Positions 1 to 11,534 of a DNA stretch of 64,000 nucleotides are shown one piece after another (position 1 is the stretch's first letter; every line of letters starts with the position of its first letter). A program made the translations under genes and the position numbers. The stretch is from Lepiota brunneoincarnata. Its lineage: Eukaryota; Basidiomycota; Agaricomycetes; Agaricales; Agaricaceae. The notes beneath the pieces are model-generated. The model was not told where the DNA came from. It ran no database searches and saw nothing but the letters and a program-made list of their open reading frames with translations. The stretch spans positions 186,001 to 250,000 of the forward strand of contig JAEBUN010000049.1 in NCBI GenBank assembly GCA_023014365.1, read 5' to 3'.

Positions 1-715
1 GAGGGGGAGCGTAAGTTGGTTGAGGATTCGGGGTGGTCTCATAAGGAGGCTGGGTAGTGTACGGCTCGGTGGTGTAGGTGGGTTCAGTATGCGGTGGCTC
101 ATATGGCGTCGTGCTGGGCTTGGGTGGCTCGTAAGGCTTCGTGCTGGGCTTGGGCGGCTCGTAAGGCTTTGTGGTGGGTTTGGCTGGTTCATATGGCTTC
201 GTAGTAGGCTTGGGTGGCTCATATGGCTTCGTAGTGTGCTTGGGTGGCTCATATGGCTTTGCGGTCGTGTGCTTAGGTGGTTTGGATTGTTTCGTGGTCG
301 TATGATAGGGTGGGTTGTGTGGTGGAGACGGCGGGGGTGGTAGAGGGTAATGCGGTGGCGACGGAGAACCATGCGGGTACTTGGGCGGGCAATGAATAGC
401 AGATGGGTATTGGCCAAGCCATTTGCACGTATCCTGTAAATACATGATTGAGTTTCGGCCAGGCGAAGAGGGTTATCCAAAACTTACGTCGTCCAAGCAT
501 GGTACACCATGTTGCTTCCCTGGATTAGGCCCATAGTACCAGCCAGGTTTGCTGCCGGGTTTCCAAGGAGGAAGCGGCGCGCCGTAATGGTTGCCTGAAG
601 TCAGGTCGGCACCAAGCTTTGAAAGTATGGCGCCGAGGATGGACTCGGCTGGAGCAGCGATGACCGAGGGGATCATGCCTGCAACAATCGCAGTGACCAA
701 GGCAGCAGTACGCAT
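1..715 (-). CDS. Secreted proline-rich repeat protein (3' end outside window)
   Basis: The protein starts at 715 with a clear signal peptide (MRTAALVTAIVAGMIPSVIA, then AP). Exon 1 is 488-715. A 54-bp intron (434-487, GTAAGT...TTACAG) joins in phase 0 to exon 2 (433 down to the window edge). Exon 2 opens with a short Cys-containing stretch (DTCKWLGQYPSAIHCPP) and then becomes a tandem array of about eight copies of a KPYEPPKPTT-like unit. This is a cell-wall or extracellular-matrix style low-complexity tail. No enzyme domain is visible and the family is not recognised. The C-terminus lies left of base 1. A TATA box sits about 90 bp upstream. Signal, intron and repeats are seen directly; cell-wall function is inferred. 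Confidence 0.75.
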
Positions 716-799
716 ATTGCTAGACTAGTACGAGAAGAGCTCTGAAGAGGTTGTGAAACGAGGGAGTCCACAAAGAATTGGCATAAGGAAGGGCCAGAA

Positions 800-805
800 T
801 TTATA
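800..805 (-). promoter_or_regulatory. TATA box of the proline-rich secreted gene
   Basis: TATAAA on the minus strand, about 85 bp upstream of the ATG at 715. Confidence 0.5.
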
Positions 806-1725
806 CCGCTGCTTGTTGGTTCATGTTGTGGGCGAGAGAAATGTGCGAGATGGTGAGCACTCCTCGGTCCTGCTATCTGCTCCAAGTCAGCTCAGGGCCC
901 AACAATGATGGTCGAGGTGTTCGCGCGCAACACGGCTTCGATTCTGTACAACTGGAGTTCTGTCCACAGGTGCGAGTAGCCACATAACCGGTCGAAAAGC
1001 GGGGCAAGTCGACCGTTCCGCCAATATTAGAAACGTTTCATTTTTGTCATACGTAAAAGATTGACGAACATCAAGTCGCGTTCGGTGCTCGCTCGGCTCA
1101 GGCGAGCATATTAGACAGCTGAGGCATTCACATTTCTCACCTTTGCGTAGTCCTCCGGGTTCGTGCAATAGTGTCTAGTTGGACTCAATGGAACTCTCCA
1201 CCACCGAGAGTCAGTGATGCGTTTTTAACTTGTTAACTATCGAAGCTTCCGCAATTCGAAATATGCACTCCCGAGTATACAGCCAAATGCTGTCATCGTC
1301 GAACAGACCGTGTGCTTTTCCGTTAAATTTAACAGTATGCTTTATAGTTCCATTCCCAGAGAATCTATGATTAGATTACGAGCGGCTTTAGTCCACTGCT
1401 TCTGTGGCGTTTCAAGGAGGTTGAGGCCATCATCAAAATGCGGTCTATTCTGTGTTGACTATGAACCTCGATCAATCTTTGGCGGCAGACTGCTGTGATG
1501 GGCTGGAAAGTCTGATTCCTAAGGCCAGAAAAACTGAAGGTTGGACTCCAAGTTTGGTTAGGGCGCTTCCTTGCTTCGTGGCAACACAGTTGACAGATTG
1601 ATCAAATCGTCTGAACAAGACAGTTGGACAGCGTTTTACATTATCCATCATCGCAGTAACAAACGAGAGTGTTCTCTATGTAACCACTACTATAGCTACC
1701 ACATCCTCTTAAAACTCGCCACACT
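806..1725. other. Intergenic, no gene seen
   Basis: Open frames here are short, overlap on both strands, have no signal peptide or known motif, and no convincing splice pattern. Nothing is assigned. Confidence 0.5.
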
Positions 1726-2413
1726 TTACTCGGAGGTCTCCGGGTCGGCGGGCTCGGTGGGCTCGGGATCAGTAGGGTCGGTGGGCTCGGGATCAGTAGG
1801 GTCGGTGGGTTCGGGATCAGTAGGGTCGGTAGGATCGGTAGGTTCTGGGTCTGTGGGGTCTGTGGGGTCTGCGGGGGGGACAACCTTGCACCATCCATTG
1901 CTGTCCGTGATGAAATTGACTGTGCCATCAGGTTGTGTCTGACCACCAGTGTTGGTCAGGTCATCAAGACCGTGGCATCCAACGTAGAGGGAGCAGGTGA
2001 GGCGTAAGTCTCCACCCTGTTGCACTAACAGTTAGCGATGGACTAGATGATTCAAAGAGTCCAAGATCACCTTTCCGTTGTTGTCATGGAAACCTTTAGT
2101 GCATGCGTTAGAACTAGGTAGGCTAAACAATGAAAACGGACATACTATTAGCAAAGCCGCAGGTAGGGACGGAATCACAGAATGCGGTGCAATCTTAGGG
2201 CAAATTTAGCGCGATGAAAATGCCTACGTATTATAGAGCAACCGTACCTGCGGTGGTATCGACAAGGGCAAATGTGATGAAATCAAACCCTTGTGTAGCG
2301 GCCTCTTGATCTTGGTAGGTCAAAGTGTAAGCCTCCTGGCGAGGGAGGACGGCAGCGCTTGCCAACACGGCAGCGAGAGTGACCGATGAGATGAATTTTG
2401 CGGCGAATTGCAT
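1726..2413 (-). CDS. Small secreted Cys-containing protein with Asp-Pro-Thr repeat tail
   Basis: Four exons fit exactly: 2248-2413, 2146-2193, 2071-2093 and 1726-2016, with introns of 52-54 bp that have GT/AG ends and CTAAC-like branch points. They give 175 residues. There is a signal peptide (MQFAAKFISSVTLAAVLASA). A conserved basidiomycete secreted module follows: DCTAFCDSVPTCGFANS, then FHDNNGKGGDLRLTCSLY, then TGGQTQPDG and a final Cys. The C-terminal 40 or so residues are DPTDPEPTDP repeats. The module is familiar from uncharacterised extracellular proteins of mushrooms; its function is unknown to me. The acidic tail could be a spacer or could bind cations (inference). The frame is intact. 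Confidence 0.8.
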
Positions 2414-2496
2414 TCTGTGGATATTGGCGAAGAGGAAGTAGGACAGCGGGGATGTTTCCGATTGAAACTGGTTTGGAATAACCAGAAAATCCCGAC

Positions 2497-2502
2497 TTTA
2501 TA
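2497..2502 (-). promoter_or_regulatory. TATA box of the Asp-Pro-Thr repeat gene
   Basis: TATAAAG on the minus strand about 85 bp upstream of the ATG at 2413. Confidence 0.5.
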
Positions 2503-4277
2503 GTGCAGAGGCTGTGGGATGAGAACGTTTAAGCATAAGTGAGAGTTATTGGACCTTGAGGAACAGGCCTTGGTACCATTCTTTCGTGCAGCTTCGATTC
2601 TGTACCTTGATAACCCACTTGGACGTGAGGAACAGACTCGGATGTTTGATCGTCAGTCTTCGTGAGTGATCCGATTGTTGTTTCCCATGGGCACCCGGGC
2701 GAGATTGACTAAGAAGACAGAGGTATTCACCGAAGGATATGCTTTGACCGCTTGTAAACTTGGACTTGTGAGGACGGTGGAGAGCACTATCCCCAATCCC
2801 TTCCCTCAACTTCTAACTGGTGGGGGTTTCACCGAACGCGTTCGCAATTGCGATAAAGTTGGTGTGCTATCCAGGATCACCGGAGGAAGAGAATTTTTTG
2901 AAGGAAAGATTGATTTTGACAGGCCAATCCTGCCTACAGTCAGGCCCCAGGGGAGTACTCAAATTCTGGCAGGCTTCCAAGCTGCCGTGCCCTAGCCATG
3001 TGCAAAATCCGATTGCCTGTGCATGGCTGCCGAACGGAAACACGTATGAGACGAGGATTCAACAATATGAGCTGTCAAGGGCAAAGTCGGCCGCGTTGTG
3101 CAGTACTTCCCAATTGGTCGGTCGTACACACGCAGTCGCAAGTCCAGACCGTAGACATTGACTCAAAACATGACGTGGGAGCGGGTGAGGGAATAGAGAG
3201 ATTTGATCACAGCGAGCATTAGAGAAATGAGAAAGTGGCCTGAGTCTCGCTCCCCAATGGGGCTAATAACCTAGTCGGTGCTGGGATTGGGTGTGGGGAA
3301 GTCCGAAGACATGTGCGAGCGTTTGACACGGATCCAAGAAATAAGATGCTTCTTTTGTTGGACTGATGCTTACTTATATCCCCCAGTGGTCGGTCATAAG
3401 CTATTCCTGTGAATGTTGTCTTGGTTGGAAAGAGCGACTGCGGGATAGAATCTCCGGTGTAACAATCAGGGTGTGTTCGGCCGGAGATCAGTTGCGTCGG
3501 AGTTAGCGCTTGGCCTGTTGACCCAGCTGATCATCACCATTTCCCCACGCTCGTGTCACGTGACTCCCTGAAAGGGCGCCACTCATATATTTTCCATCAT
3601 CTGCTCTCTGCTCTTCATGTTTGCTCACGCGGTGATGTTCCTCATAGCCGAGCAATTCATTTTAACTCCATTTCTACTCCCTCTGATACTGGAGCCTCGT
3701 CTCTGGCGAAGCCAAGGGCATTAAATCAATCTTTCAGACGTCTATCCTTCATTAACGTCGCGAACGGCAGCGCCCCTCTGTGTACCCCGACAGCAACGCT
3801 GGTCGCAATACCCAACGGTAGGTGTCCATTGCAGAAACCGTTCTCAGCGACTGACACACCTCCCGTGGTCAGAAATTACGTCTAAGATTGAATCGGAGTG
3901 GTCGGGCGTCCTTCTCTGGGGCTCAGCCACGTCAATCATTGCGTGCATGGACGATATGTATTACTGCATGATACGGTTGCTGCCCCAAGCTACAGTCATT
4001 GTCCAGGCAACTCAATGCAGAGCGTTTATGTCTATCCCTTCCCATGACGTTGGCCCAACAGGCTAGAAAAGAGGTATTCCATCCACCTGGGTGACCGATG
4101 CCTGTGTGTTCGCCATCAAAAGCATCATTTCGTCACCACGCGCTGAGCAAAGTGGATATCTCACGGAAATCTCGAGCATGCTCCAGAATATAAACGCGAT
4201 ACCGCAGGATCTTGCCTTCTATAATTCCCCCCTTCTGAACCGACTCGTAACAGTGGTGCGTCATATCCACCTCTCTT
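2503..4277. other. No supported gene
   Basis: Several ORFs of 60-113 codons occur on both strands (for example 2666-2995 and 3553-3885, plus strand). None has a recognisable motif, signal peptide or splice-compatible partner. I see no RNA gene or repeat here. Confidence 0.45.
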
Positions 4278-5701
4278 GTGTTATATGACCCAACGCTACA
4301 TATCACCAGTGGCCGGAACATGAACGTCAGCAATAGAAGATTTATTCAACCAACCTCTGTTCATGACCTACCCCCCGAAATCCTAGAAGAGATCTTCACA
4401 AATTGCCTTTCGTCACATACCACCTTCTCGTCCGGAGAAGCCCCTTTGCTTCTTTGTTCTGTCTGCTCTTCTTGGCGTACCGTCGCCCTATGTTCTCCCC
4501 GCCTGTGGAGTCAGATCTCCATCAATGTTTCCGACCTGATTTCGAGGACATCGAAAGTCTCTAGAAGCACTCGAATATCGGCTGTTAACAGGTTCCTCGG
4601 ACGCTCTGGGAGCATTCCCTTATCGATTCAACTGACTGCCGCAATACCCGAACCTCTCGATCACCCGGAGTGGAAGCTCTATCTCCACCAAATCATTAAT
4701 CAGTATCATAGTCGTATCCAAAATCTCCAGTTATCGTCCTCTTGGCTTAATCACTTTTTGCGATCCATTCCCAGTGACCCGACCTTCCCCCAATTGCAGA
4801 GCGTCACCATCACATCGTTCAACGGACCCTCATTTGATTCTCTTCCAACCCCCTTCACACCCTTCTCAAATGCAGGTCTCCTGCGGCGAGTCGTTTATAA
4901 CGCTTACATCTCTGGTGAAACTGCACTTAATCTCGGCTTTCGTTGGGAGCAGCTTACGCATCTAACACTTTCCGACATCGACTACGCTCCCTGGACCCAC
5001 ATCTTTCAAGCGCTGCACGAACTTGCAGTCTGGTACATTTATCATTTCCGGAAGCGCGCAGCCCTTACCGAAATCGAATCATCACGTCATTTTTCCCTCC
5101 CTCAGGCGCCTCTCCCTTACAATGCTCAGCCATGCCCTAGGTCGCCTCTTAATTTAAGAGGCTATAGTTTTCCTAATTTGAGCGAACTATCTCTCGCGTG
5201 GAATTACTCTCCCGGTTTCGACCTCGACTTCCTCTCCACTATTCGGAACCTGAGAAAACTCACGATTTCAAACCCCCCTTATCATACCATCAGCACTCAC
5301 GAAATCATCCACGATCCTTACTTTAACCCCAGCCATTTCTGAGCTCCGATTGTCCAGTGACCACTGTAATAACGATATTCTTGAGGCTCTTACTTACCAC
5401 AGCATATCAACAATCGCCGTTAATACCCCAACTTCGAAGGCTAGCTGTTGACATTTCTCTTTGGAGTTCCATGTACGATCAAACGCCGATTCTCGACGCG
5501 TTAAAGAAAGCAGTCGGCTCTCGGTGGTGGGTTTACCCGAACTCCAGAGTAAAGCGTTTGGCCGGCCTCGACTTGATGATCCCCGTATCGGAAATGGATA
5601 GTGCCAGGCAGTTGATGAAGCAGTACACGAATGCGGGTCTTTCGCTGACCCTGCACGCACCCATAATAGTAGCGAACGAACATGGAGAGCAAAAGGCATA
5701 G
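4278..5701 (+). pseudogene. F-box/LRR-like protein, frame broken
   Basis: The first open frame (4278-5342; a second possible ATG is at 4320) contains a textbook agaricomycete F-box: HDLPPEILEEIFTNCL, then LCSVCSSWRTVALCSPRLW. Leucine-rich segments such as FPNLSELSLAWNY follow. Such proteins recruit substrates to SCF ubiquitin ligases, and mushrooms have large families of them. The coding signal then moves to the next frame around 5310-5340 (AISELRLSSDHCNNDILEAL) and to a third frame by about 5440 (QLRRLAVDISLW to 5701). No clean introns explain the changes. It is either a decaying family member or carries sequence indels. Usual family length, about 480-520 aa, matches the three frames added together. 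Confidence 0.65.
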
Positions 5702-6622
5702 CTGGGTGAAGGAGTATGTCAGTCATCCACTGATATTTCCTGTTATCGGAACCCTTCCCCTAGGCTCCATGGGGATAGATGTAGTTTCTTGGTTTAAATC
5801 GAACTATTTACGGTTTACATTCGATTGACTAATTCACGGAACGCGCCGTAGTGGTAGTTCATATAGGAAATGCACAAACCGCTACACTTAAGACACAGAT
5901 GCTACTGAGCCGTTTCAGCAAACACTTCGTTGGCCCCGGGAGGACTCGGGGTACCCGGGTGCAAGCCCTCCACATCGTGCAACCATCTGTCCTAAGCAAG
6001 AAATTCCTCGATTCGATAACTGACTGCACGACAATGAAAGCGGTGTCGCGAGTACGATAGACGCAAATCGGGGACATACAATCCCCCCCTCGTAGAATTC
6101 GGATGACAGGCTCCGGGACGAACCTTGGATTGAGGACCTCGGAGTGCTCGTGTCCAAGCCATCCACCATCGCCCCCGGTACTCCACCGCCGCTATTGACG
6201 ACCTCCCCACCCCGCTTGCACCCGTAATCGTCCCTAGATAGTGAAAATTTCCCTCGTCCTGACCCCTTGCTCCGCTTTGCCTTGGCCCCCCTCGCCTGTA
6301 GGCGAGTCTCACGCAAATAATTTCAATCTGTTGATCGCGATACGGTCATGATACCCCAGAGGAAATGACCGACCCGGCAATCATACGTAGTTCGAAAGGG
6401 AATACACCCGTGCTTTTCATCGAAATTAAACCTTTCCCCCAATTAAGCAAACCAGATCCGAGGCAGACCAGCGAATGCGCGAAATATTCGAGGGCCTGAC
6501 TGGACATAACATGCTCGAAGCTTTGAAGAGAGAACCGCAGGGCATGAGATTTTGTCACGTGCTATGACGCCCACCCAGACGAAATGAGACAAGACACATC
6601 CAGAACTCCATCCGCTACTACC
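5702..6622. other. Intergenic, no gene seen
   Basis: Overlapping minus-strand frames at 5859-6316 lack motifs and splice support. Nothing is assigned. Confidence 0.45.
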
Positions 6623-7579
6623 ATGGACCCCTCTCAGAAACAATCGTCGTATCATTCTACAGCATACAGTGCTGCAAGTGCTACTCTAATGACTTTTAAT
6701 CCTATCAAAGAGATACATCAGCACCTCTGTGCATTTCACGTATACTCGTTCGCATCCGCAGCCGACTTACGTGTATTAAAATCATTTTTACCTCCACCAA
6801 TAGGCACGATTTCAGCCGCCACGTTGAGGCTCATCATTACTGCACGCAGCTCTCAGAGGAGTTCCATCAATGTGTCATATACGACTCCGACAGCCCAAAA
6901 GCTAGGCTAATTGGGATAGAGTACATCGCCTCTGAAAAGGTGTTTCAGGCTCCCGATATTCCCACTCTTTTTCTCATAGCTGTTAGCTCTTCAATTCGCT
7001 CCCCAAAGACGAGAAAAAATATTGGCATTCCCACAAATATGAGGTTCGTATGCGCCTGGATAGTGTTCATACGCTCATGCCTGCTTTATGCACTACAGGT
7101 GGAGAGTGGCGTGCTACAAATTCAGGTCCGCAAAATTCGCAGCTTTCCGAGTTTATTACCTGAGCAAATGTCAAATGTCAGGCCAAGTCTCTGGTCCCTA
7201 GGTAAGGAAGAAATCACAAAAGTTACTCAGCGGTTAATTTTGTCTGCGTTAGCTACTGTCGTTGGCATAGCAGAACAACCAGCCATGCTGGAGCTACAGA
7301 AAACCTATGGAAAAACCATTCACACCTGGGCGATCGACGAGCACCCCGACCTTCCATTAGGACCGCCAAATCTAATGATGTCATACACCTCAGATAAATA
7401 TGTACCTCGAAACATGGTGCAGAGCCGGGACAGCCGGCTCGGAGTATCCACAGACAGTCCAAGCAATGCACCGAAAGACCTATCTTCCCGAATACGAGAA
7501 GAGTGCAGATGCTGATGAATGGGAACGTACCGGGAAGGGTATCCAGTTCGTGCCAAATGAGGTCAAGTTTGAGGCTTGA
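6623..7579 (+). CDS. Oil-body-associated / DUF1264 family protein (one apparent frameshift)
   Basis: Pieces of the DUF1264 (OBAP) family appear in order: FNPIKEIHQHLCAFHVYS, then AHHYCTQLSEEFHQCVIYDS, then ARLIGIEYIASEKVF, then EKKYWHSHKYE, VESGVLQ, AMLELQKTYGKTIHTWAID, HPDLPLGPPNLMMSYT and finally YLPEYEKS...GKGIQF, stopping at 7577-7579. They are separated by short introns, for example about 6770-6825 and an intron from GAG|GTTCGT to CTACAG|GTG near 7041-7100. Plant and fungal homologues associate with lipid bodies or have unknown roles. Near 7465, after GVSTDSP, the coding frame shifts by one base. The start at 6623 gives MDPSQKQSSYHSTAYSAA, fitting family N-termini. Exact exon borders are uncertain. 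Confidence 0.75.
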
Positions 7580-8888
7580 AACTTTATAAAATCTACCATG
7601 GGTGTTTGTACTCCTAGGAAATACTCTGCGGGGGTTCACTCCAGTAGCATCTTCCTGCCGTGCCCTCCCCCATCGAATTCAATCTCTACTCTTCGTTCTC
7701 GTTTCGAGGGCAATTCCATCTCATCTATGCTTGGGTTCGTCAAATAGCCGTGAGCGGGGAAAAAAAATGAAAATCATATGAACCTCAGGAATCCAATTTA
7801 TCTGTCACTGAGGTAGCCAAAAGGGCTCGCAAATATCATACGTATTCGCGGGTAAAGTACGCAAGCTTATTTTGTCGTTCACTAGCCAACTTCCGACCTT
7901 CGGCTAATCAATCGATGCGCAAACCTGATAACCAAATCCACTTGTTTCCCGTGCTCATCCCTTCCCGAAAGGCGATACATGTGGTATCATCAACCTCCAA
8001 TATTTTCGTCCTACGTCTTCCGACGAACGATTTTGAGAGGGGCAGAACACAAATGGAGTCGCGGAGGGGGCAATGAGGTAGGGTCCGATTTCGATTAAGA
8101 GGCTCGAGGATGTCGGGCATTGTCGTAGAGGGGGAACGAGCCCAGTGGATTTTCATGTGTTGAACAATGCCTAATCCGTATGTTATATCGGCTAATCGTG
8201 GCACCACGGAATCGTTTGCAAAGATCATTAACCCTGGATGTGTAATCAAGGCACCCGCGCTCGGAGTAAGAGTCGGACAATAGCACTCGTTGTGAGCGTC
8301 AGCGTGCTATGGGCAGAATTGGACTGGGTAGAAAACCACGTTCCCCGAGCACAAACCCGCGCATGCTCTGCCCGACGTGGAGTTAACTTTATGGGCCATT
8401 GGAAATCTCCAGCTGGTCTGATTCTCTTTCTTAACTTTTCTCCTTCTCCCCTTGCCTCACTTCACCTCAACCATCCCTCACATTGCCTATCGTCGTAAAC
8501 TCCTCACGCATCGTTCTGATCGTGTTACGAATGACTTATTAGATAGGAGGCTTAAGCGATAGACCGATGCCCTCGCCACCTGTACTCGCTGGACAACCAA
8601 TCATTTCTCCATGGTCGTTGCTCAACTTTGCCAAGTTTCGAGCACTCGATAACCGCCAGAGCTAATACTGGAAGATGCGCCTGATTGAACGAGAAAACTG
8701 GCTTTGTGATGCTGACTTGGCGGGATCCGGATGTCGTGTTCGACCCAACAATCAAGGGCGCAGGCGTTGCATGGGGTCAACATTTATAAAAAAAATTGAA
8801 CTTTATTGTTGAGTAATGCTCATACCATCGTAGATGAGCTGCATTGAATAGAATCCTCAAATCGTTGATGGGGCCAAAAACATGGCAT
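7580..8888. other. Intergenic, no gene seen
   Basis: A 113-codon minus-strand frame (7908-8249) and other short frames have no recognisable content. No repeats or RNA genes noted. Confidence 0.45.
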
Positions 8889-9297
8889 TCAAATAGCATC
8901 ATGTTCCTCCAAAATCTCTTCGGCCTTAGCCTTGGCTTCATCAGATACCCTTGGGTCTGGATAAAAAATCAGTCAACCAGATACCGTCCTGGTCTAAAGC
9001 AACAACGTACTCGAAAGAGTCGCCTTGTACCCCCGGAGAACGTTTCCCGCATCCTTGCCTTCAATGGTCTCCCGATGGCCGGTTTGCTTTTCGGATGGAG
9101 AAGTCTCGGATTCTCCGCTCATTTCTTGCAAACGTTCTGCAGCACTCTGCCTTCGCTTCCTCAGATACCCTGGGGTTGTGAGTGGCGGCTTTGAGACCGG
9201 CAGCAACACGGGTCTGATCCTTCTCGTCTGAAATAAGCGAGACATATAAATCTAACTTCGTAGGGCTCGAGATGTCAATTTACTCACTGCTAGACAT
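8889..9297 (-). CDS. con-6: Conidiation-specific protein 6 (Con-6) family, one apparent frameshift
   Basis: Three exons: 9288-9297, 9011-9227 and 8889-8956. The product begins MSSNEKDQTRVAAGLKAA and has two copies of the Con-6 repeat: THNPRVSEEAK...SAAERLQEM, and YKATLSNPRVSDEAKAKAEE. It ends in EILEEHDAI. Con-6 proteins are small, hydrophilic proteins abundant in fungal spores; their exact role is not settled. In exon 2, after VSEEAK, one extra base shifts the frame before SAAERL, so the annotated frame is broken once. The second intron (8957-9010) splits the second repeat after the codon for Ser-Asn, a typical place. Either a sequence error or recent inactivation. Confidence 0.8.
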
Positions 9298-10346
9298 GTT
9301 GTTCAAGTAGCGTTGAATGCAATTTGCGTTGTGATGATAATTGAGAGCACCCTCCCGAGCTATATATGAGTTCTGCACTGAATGCTGGTGGATACAAAAC
9401 GACCTCATATTCGCGTAAGCAGTATACAAACTGAGACAACCCCGCAATTAATGACATCGATGATGCATTGCACAACTCCGAGACGACATCACCGCACGTC
9501 CAAAGACCCACTCCCGTGTCTGGCCCTGATCCGCTAGAACTAGATTCAAGCACCACTTCCGATGGGCCTAAGCGACCGACCGAGGAGATTTCAGCGAGCT
9601 GGATGACCGGGTCTTTTACATTTACGTGGTGGATGACGTATTTCCTGCATTTCCTCTCCACCTCTGTCTCCTCGAGTCATTTGCATTGCATCATTCGTGG
9701 GTGGAAGGAACGTGGTGGCCGGGCGAGGCATTTAAATTTCCTTTATTGGCGGCGACGTTCCTGCTACCAGTACAAGCTACGACTAGAGACCCTGCCCTCA
9801 ACCATCGAATTGAATGAGCATGACGATCATGGTCTCACGTGTATTGTTTGAGCTGGAGTGGCACTGGTGGGCTGTGAGCTGCAGTGAGTTGTCGAGAATG
9901 GAGGGTTCGTGTGGAGACGTTCTGCAGGGCTCTTAGCTTCACTCATTTAAATTTCAGCTGAATTTTGTTCGTCCAGAGTGCCAAAAGCCGGCTGTGCAAA
10001 GGGTCTTCAATATCAGGCGTAGTGTCCGCTGTTGGCCGTCTGGGCCATGTAATTGCGGTCTTGGGCTTGGATTTCTTGGGGCGTCGAGAAAGATACGGGC
10101 TGCACAACGAACGCACGCTCCGCTGGACTAGCGATATGCAGAAAAGTAGCATGGGAATAAATGTAGCGCACCGCAGACATATCTTGCCTCAGGACACGGA
10201 TTTTCAATGCAACGACCAACGTGATAAATTATGGTGGATAGCAGCTCTCTCTCTCTAGGGGGTTGTATGGTGTATGAATCACTTGCCCTATGAACAGCAA
10301 GCACTCCAAGAGGACCCGGCGGGGTTGCTCGTCAGCCTGCGACAAG
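9298..10346. other. Unassigned interval
   Basis: Frames on both strands (for example 9468-9851 plus, 10013-10219 minus) show no recognisable family. They may include UTRs of the two flanking minus-strand genes. Confidence 0.4.
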
Positions 10347-10931
10347 TTAGTGCAGGGGGTAACCAACAAGGCGTCTACGGCCGAGAATTTCGCCAATCTG
10401 CAAGGGTTTCAGAAGCAAAACAAGAACAAGAAGAGGCAGCATACTTGAACAGGCCGTATGCCTGAAGACCGTAGACACCGAACTGAGCGATCTGACCACC
10501 CTGGGCGAGGCCACGCCAATAGGCCACCTGTGTTGCATTAGACCATAGGTGACGATAAGCCGCGGTTATCTGAGAGAGCGAAGGCGGTTGGAGGGCCTCC
10601 CCAACATAGATTCTTTTCGCGACCTCGCGGGCTACAGCAAAGTTGTACACGAGAGGTTCCCTGTAGCCTGCACTGGGAATGAGCGAGAATAATGCTCAGG
10701 AGAGATATAGCATCTACCTCCCAAAAGGTTTCCGATTTTCTGGCCAAAAGGGCCGAGGAAGCGAACGGTGCTCTCCCAGGCTTTGCCAGCAGCCTTTTGT
10801 GCACCAGCAAGTGCGTCCTGAGCTTTTTTCTCAGTGGATGTAGAGTTGAACCGTGCACTAGAGGGTTTGCGGAGGGTGGAGCGAGTAATGGAATGTCTGA
10901 GGATGGCGGCGGAGGCGAGTGTGGTGGACAT
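10347..10931 (-). CDS. ATP20: Mitochondrial F1Fo ATP synthase subunit g
   Basis: Three exons: 10718-10931, 10445-10667 and 10347-10397. The N-terminus is a mitochondrial presequence rich in Ser/Arg (MSTTLASAAILRHSITRSTL...SARFNS). The body has family blocks: LGPFGQKIGNLLG, YREPLVYNFAVAREV, ALQPPSLSQITAAYRHLW, then a C-terminal membrane helix with GVYGLQAYGLFK and IGEILGRRRLVGYPLH. Subunit g sits in the membrane Fo part and is needed for ATP synthase dimers and cristae shape. At the exon 2/intron 2 junction the sequence reads TTCAAGTATGC. A single G is missing relative to the expected AAG|GTATGC, so exon 2 and exon 3 are out of frame by one. In a conserved housekeeping gene this points to a sequence error. 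The 113-residue open frame that starts further upstream (MLLLLLL...) is not the likely start. Confidence 0.88.
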
Positions 10932-11066
10932 GACGGTGAAGAGGACGAGGAGCAGTAACAAAAGCAACAACACAACAGTCCAAAACTCGGAGAAACGCGG
11001 ACACGCAAATCTTATCTTATCTTATCTGGTTACACGCGGTCTACTGTTACACGAAACGAGTTTCAT

Positions 11067-11490
11067 CTAATGATTCCTGTTCAGCGACATGCAGTTGTGA
11101 GTAACACCGTCTGTTCAACAAGGTTAGCAAACACTCGGCAATGGTACACTCCGGACGACACACTCTTGAGATTTCCGCTGCAGCATACTGGGTGGGCATT
11201 ACTACACACTCATTTTAGTAATCAGAGCGAGGAGAAGGTACAAGCACGCACCATGCGGAACGCTTAGTTCTCTTGGAACAACCTTCGCCCATGAGCGTAG
11301 GCTTGTCCGGGATGGGAAACCCGAATGCTTGAAGCGTACGAATCGCCCGAGGATCACTACTGCTCCTTACATTCTCGCAGCAGTGCGTCACTTCTTCAAC
11401 GTTGCAATGGGCCTCCTGGCTGCGCGTCGCAACCAACCCACTTGCATGTGGTACAGTGGAAAGTGCTAGGATCAAGAGCAAGCTACGCAT
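11067..11490 (-). CDS. Class I hydrophobin
   Basis: Three exons (11252-11490, 11164-11201, 11067-11110; introns 50 and 53 bp with GT/AG ends and CTAAC/CTAAA branch sites) give 106 residues in one frame. There is a signal peptide (MRSLLLILALSTVPHASG). All eight Cys are in hydrophobin order: C-NVEEVTH-CC, 32 residues to GEGC, then SKRTKRSA-C-NAHPV-CC, SGNLKNGVTHN-C. The three-exon layout with the second intron just after the last CC motif is characteristic of mushroom hydrophobins. These proteins self-assemble at air-water interfaces and coat hyphae and fruiting bodies. The tail after the last Cys is short (MSLNRNH). A TATA box lies 40 bp upstream. Confidence 0.9.
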
Positions 11491-11528
11491 GATTTATGAG
11501 CGGAGCAAGGCAGGACAAGGCTTGGCCG

Positions 11529-11534
11529 TTTATA
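11529..11534 (-). promoter_or_regulatory. TATA box of the hydrophobin gene
   Basis: TATAAA on the minus strand, 39 bp upstream of the hydrophobin ATG. Confidence 0.55.

Noticed and set aside
20..343. Plus-strand Gly/Trp/Leu-rich ORF at the left edge
   Set aside because: Antisense of the KPYEPPKP repeat exon of the secreted protein.
1571..1942. Plus-strand ORF with GSVGSVGSGSVG repeats
   Set aside because: Antisense of the Asp-Pro-Thr repeat exon, which has signal peptide, Cys motif and clean introns.
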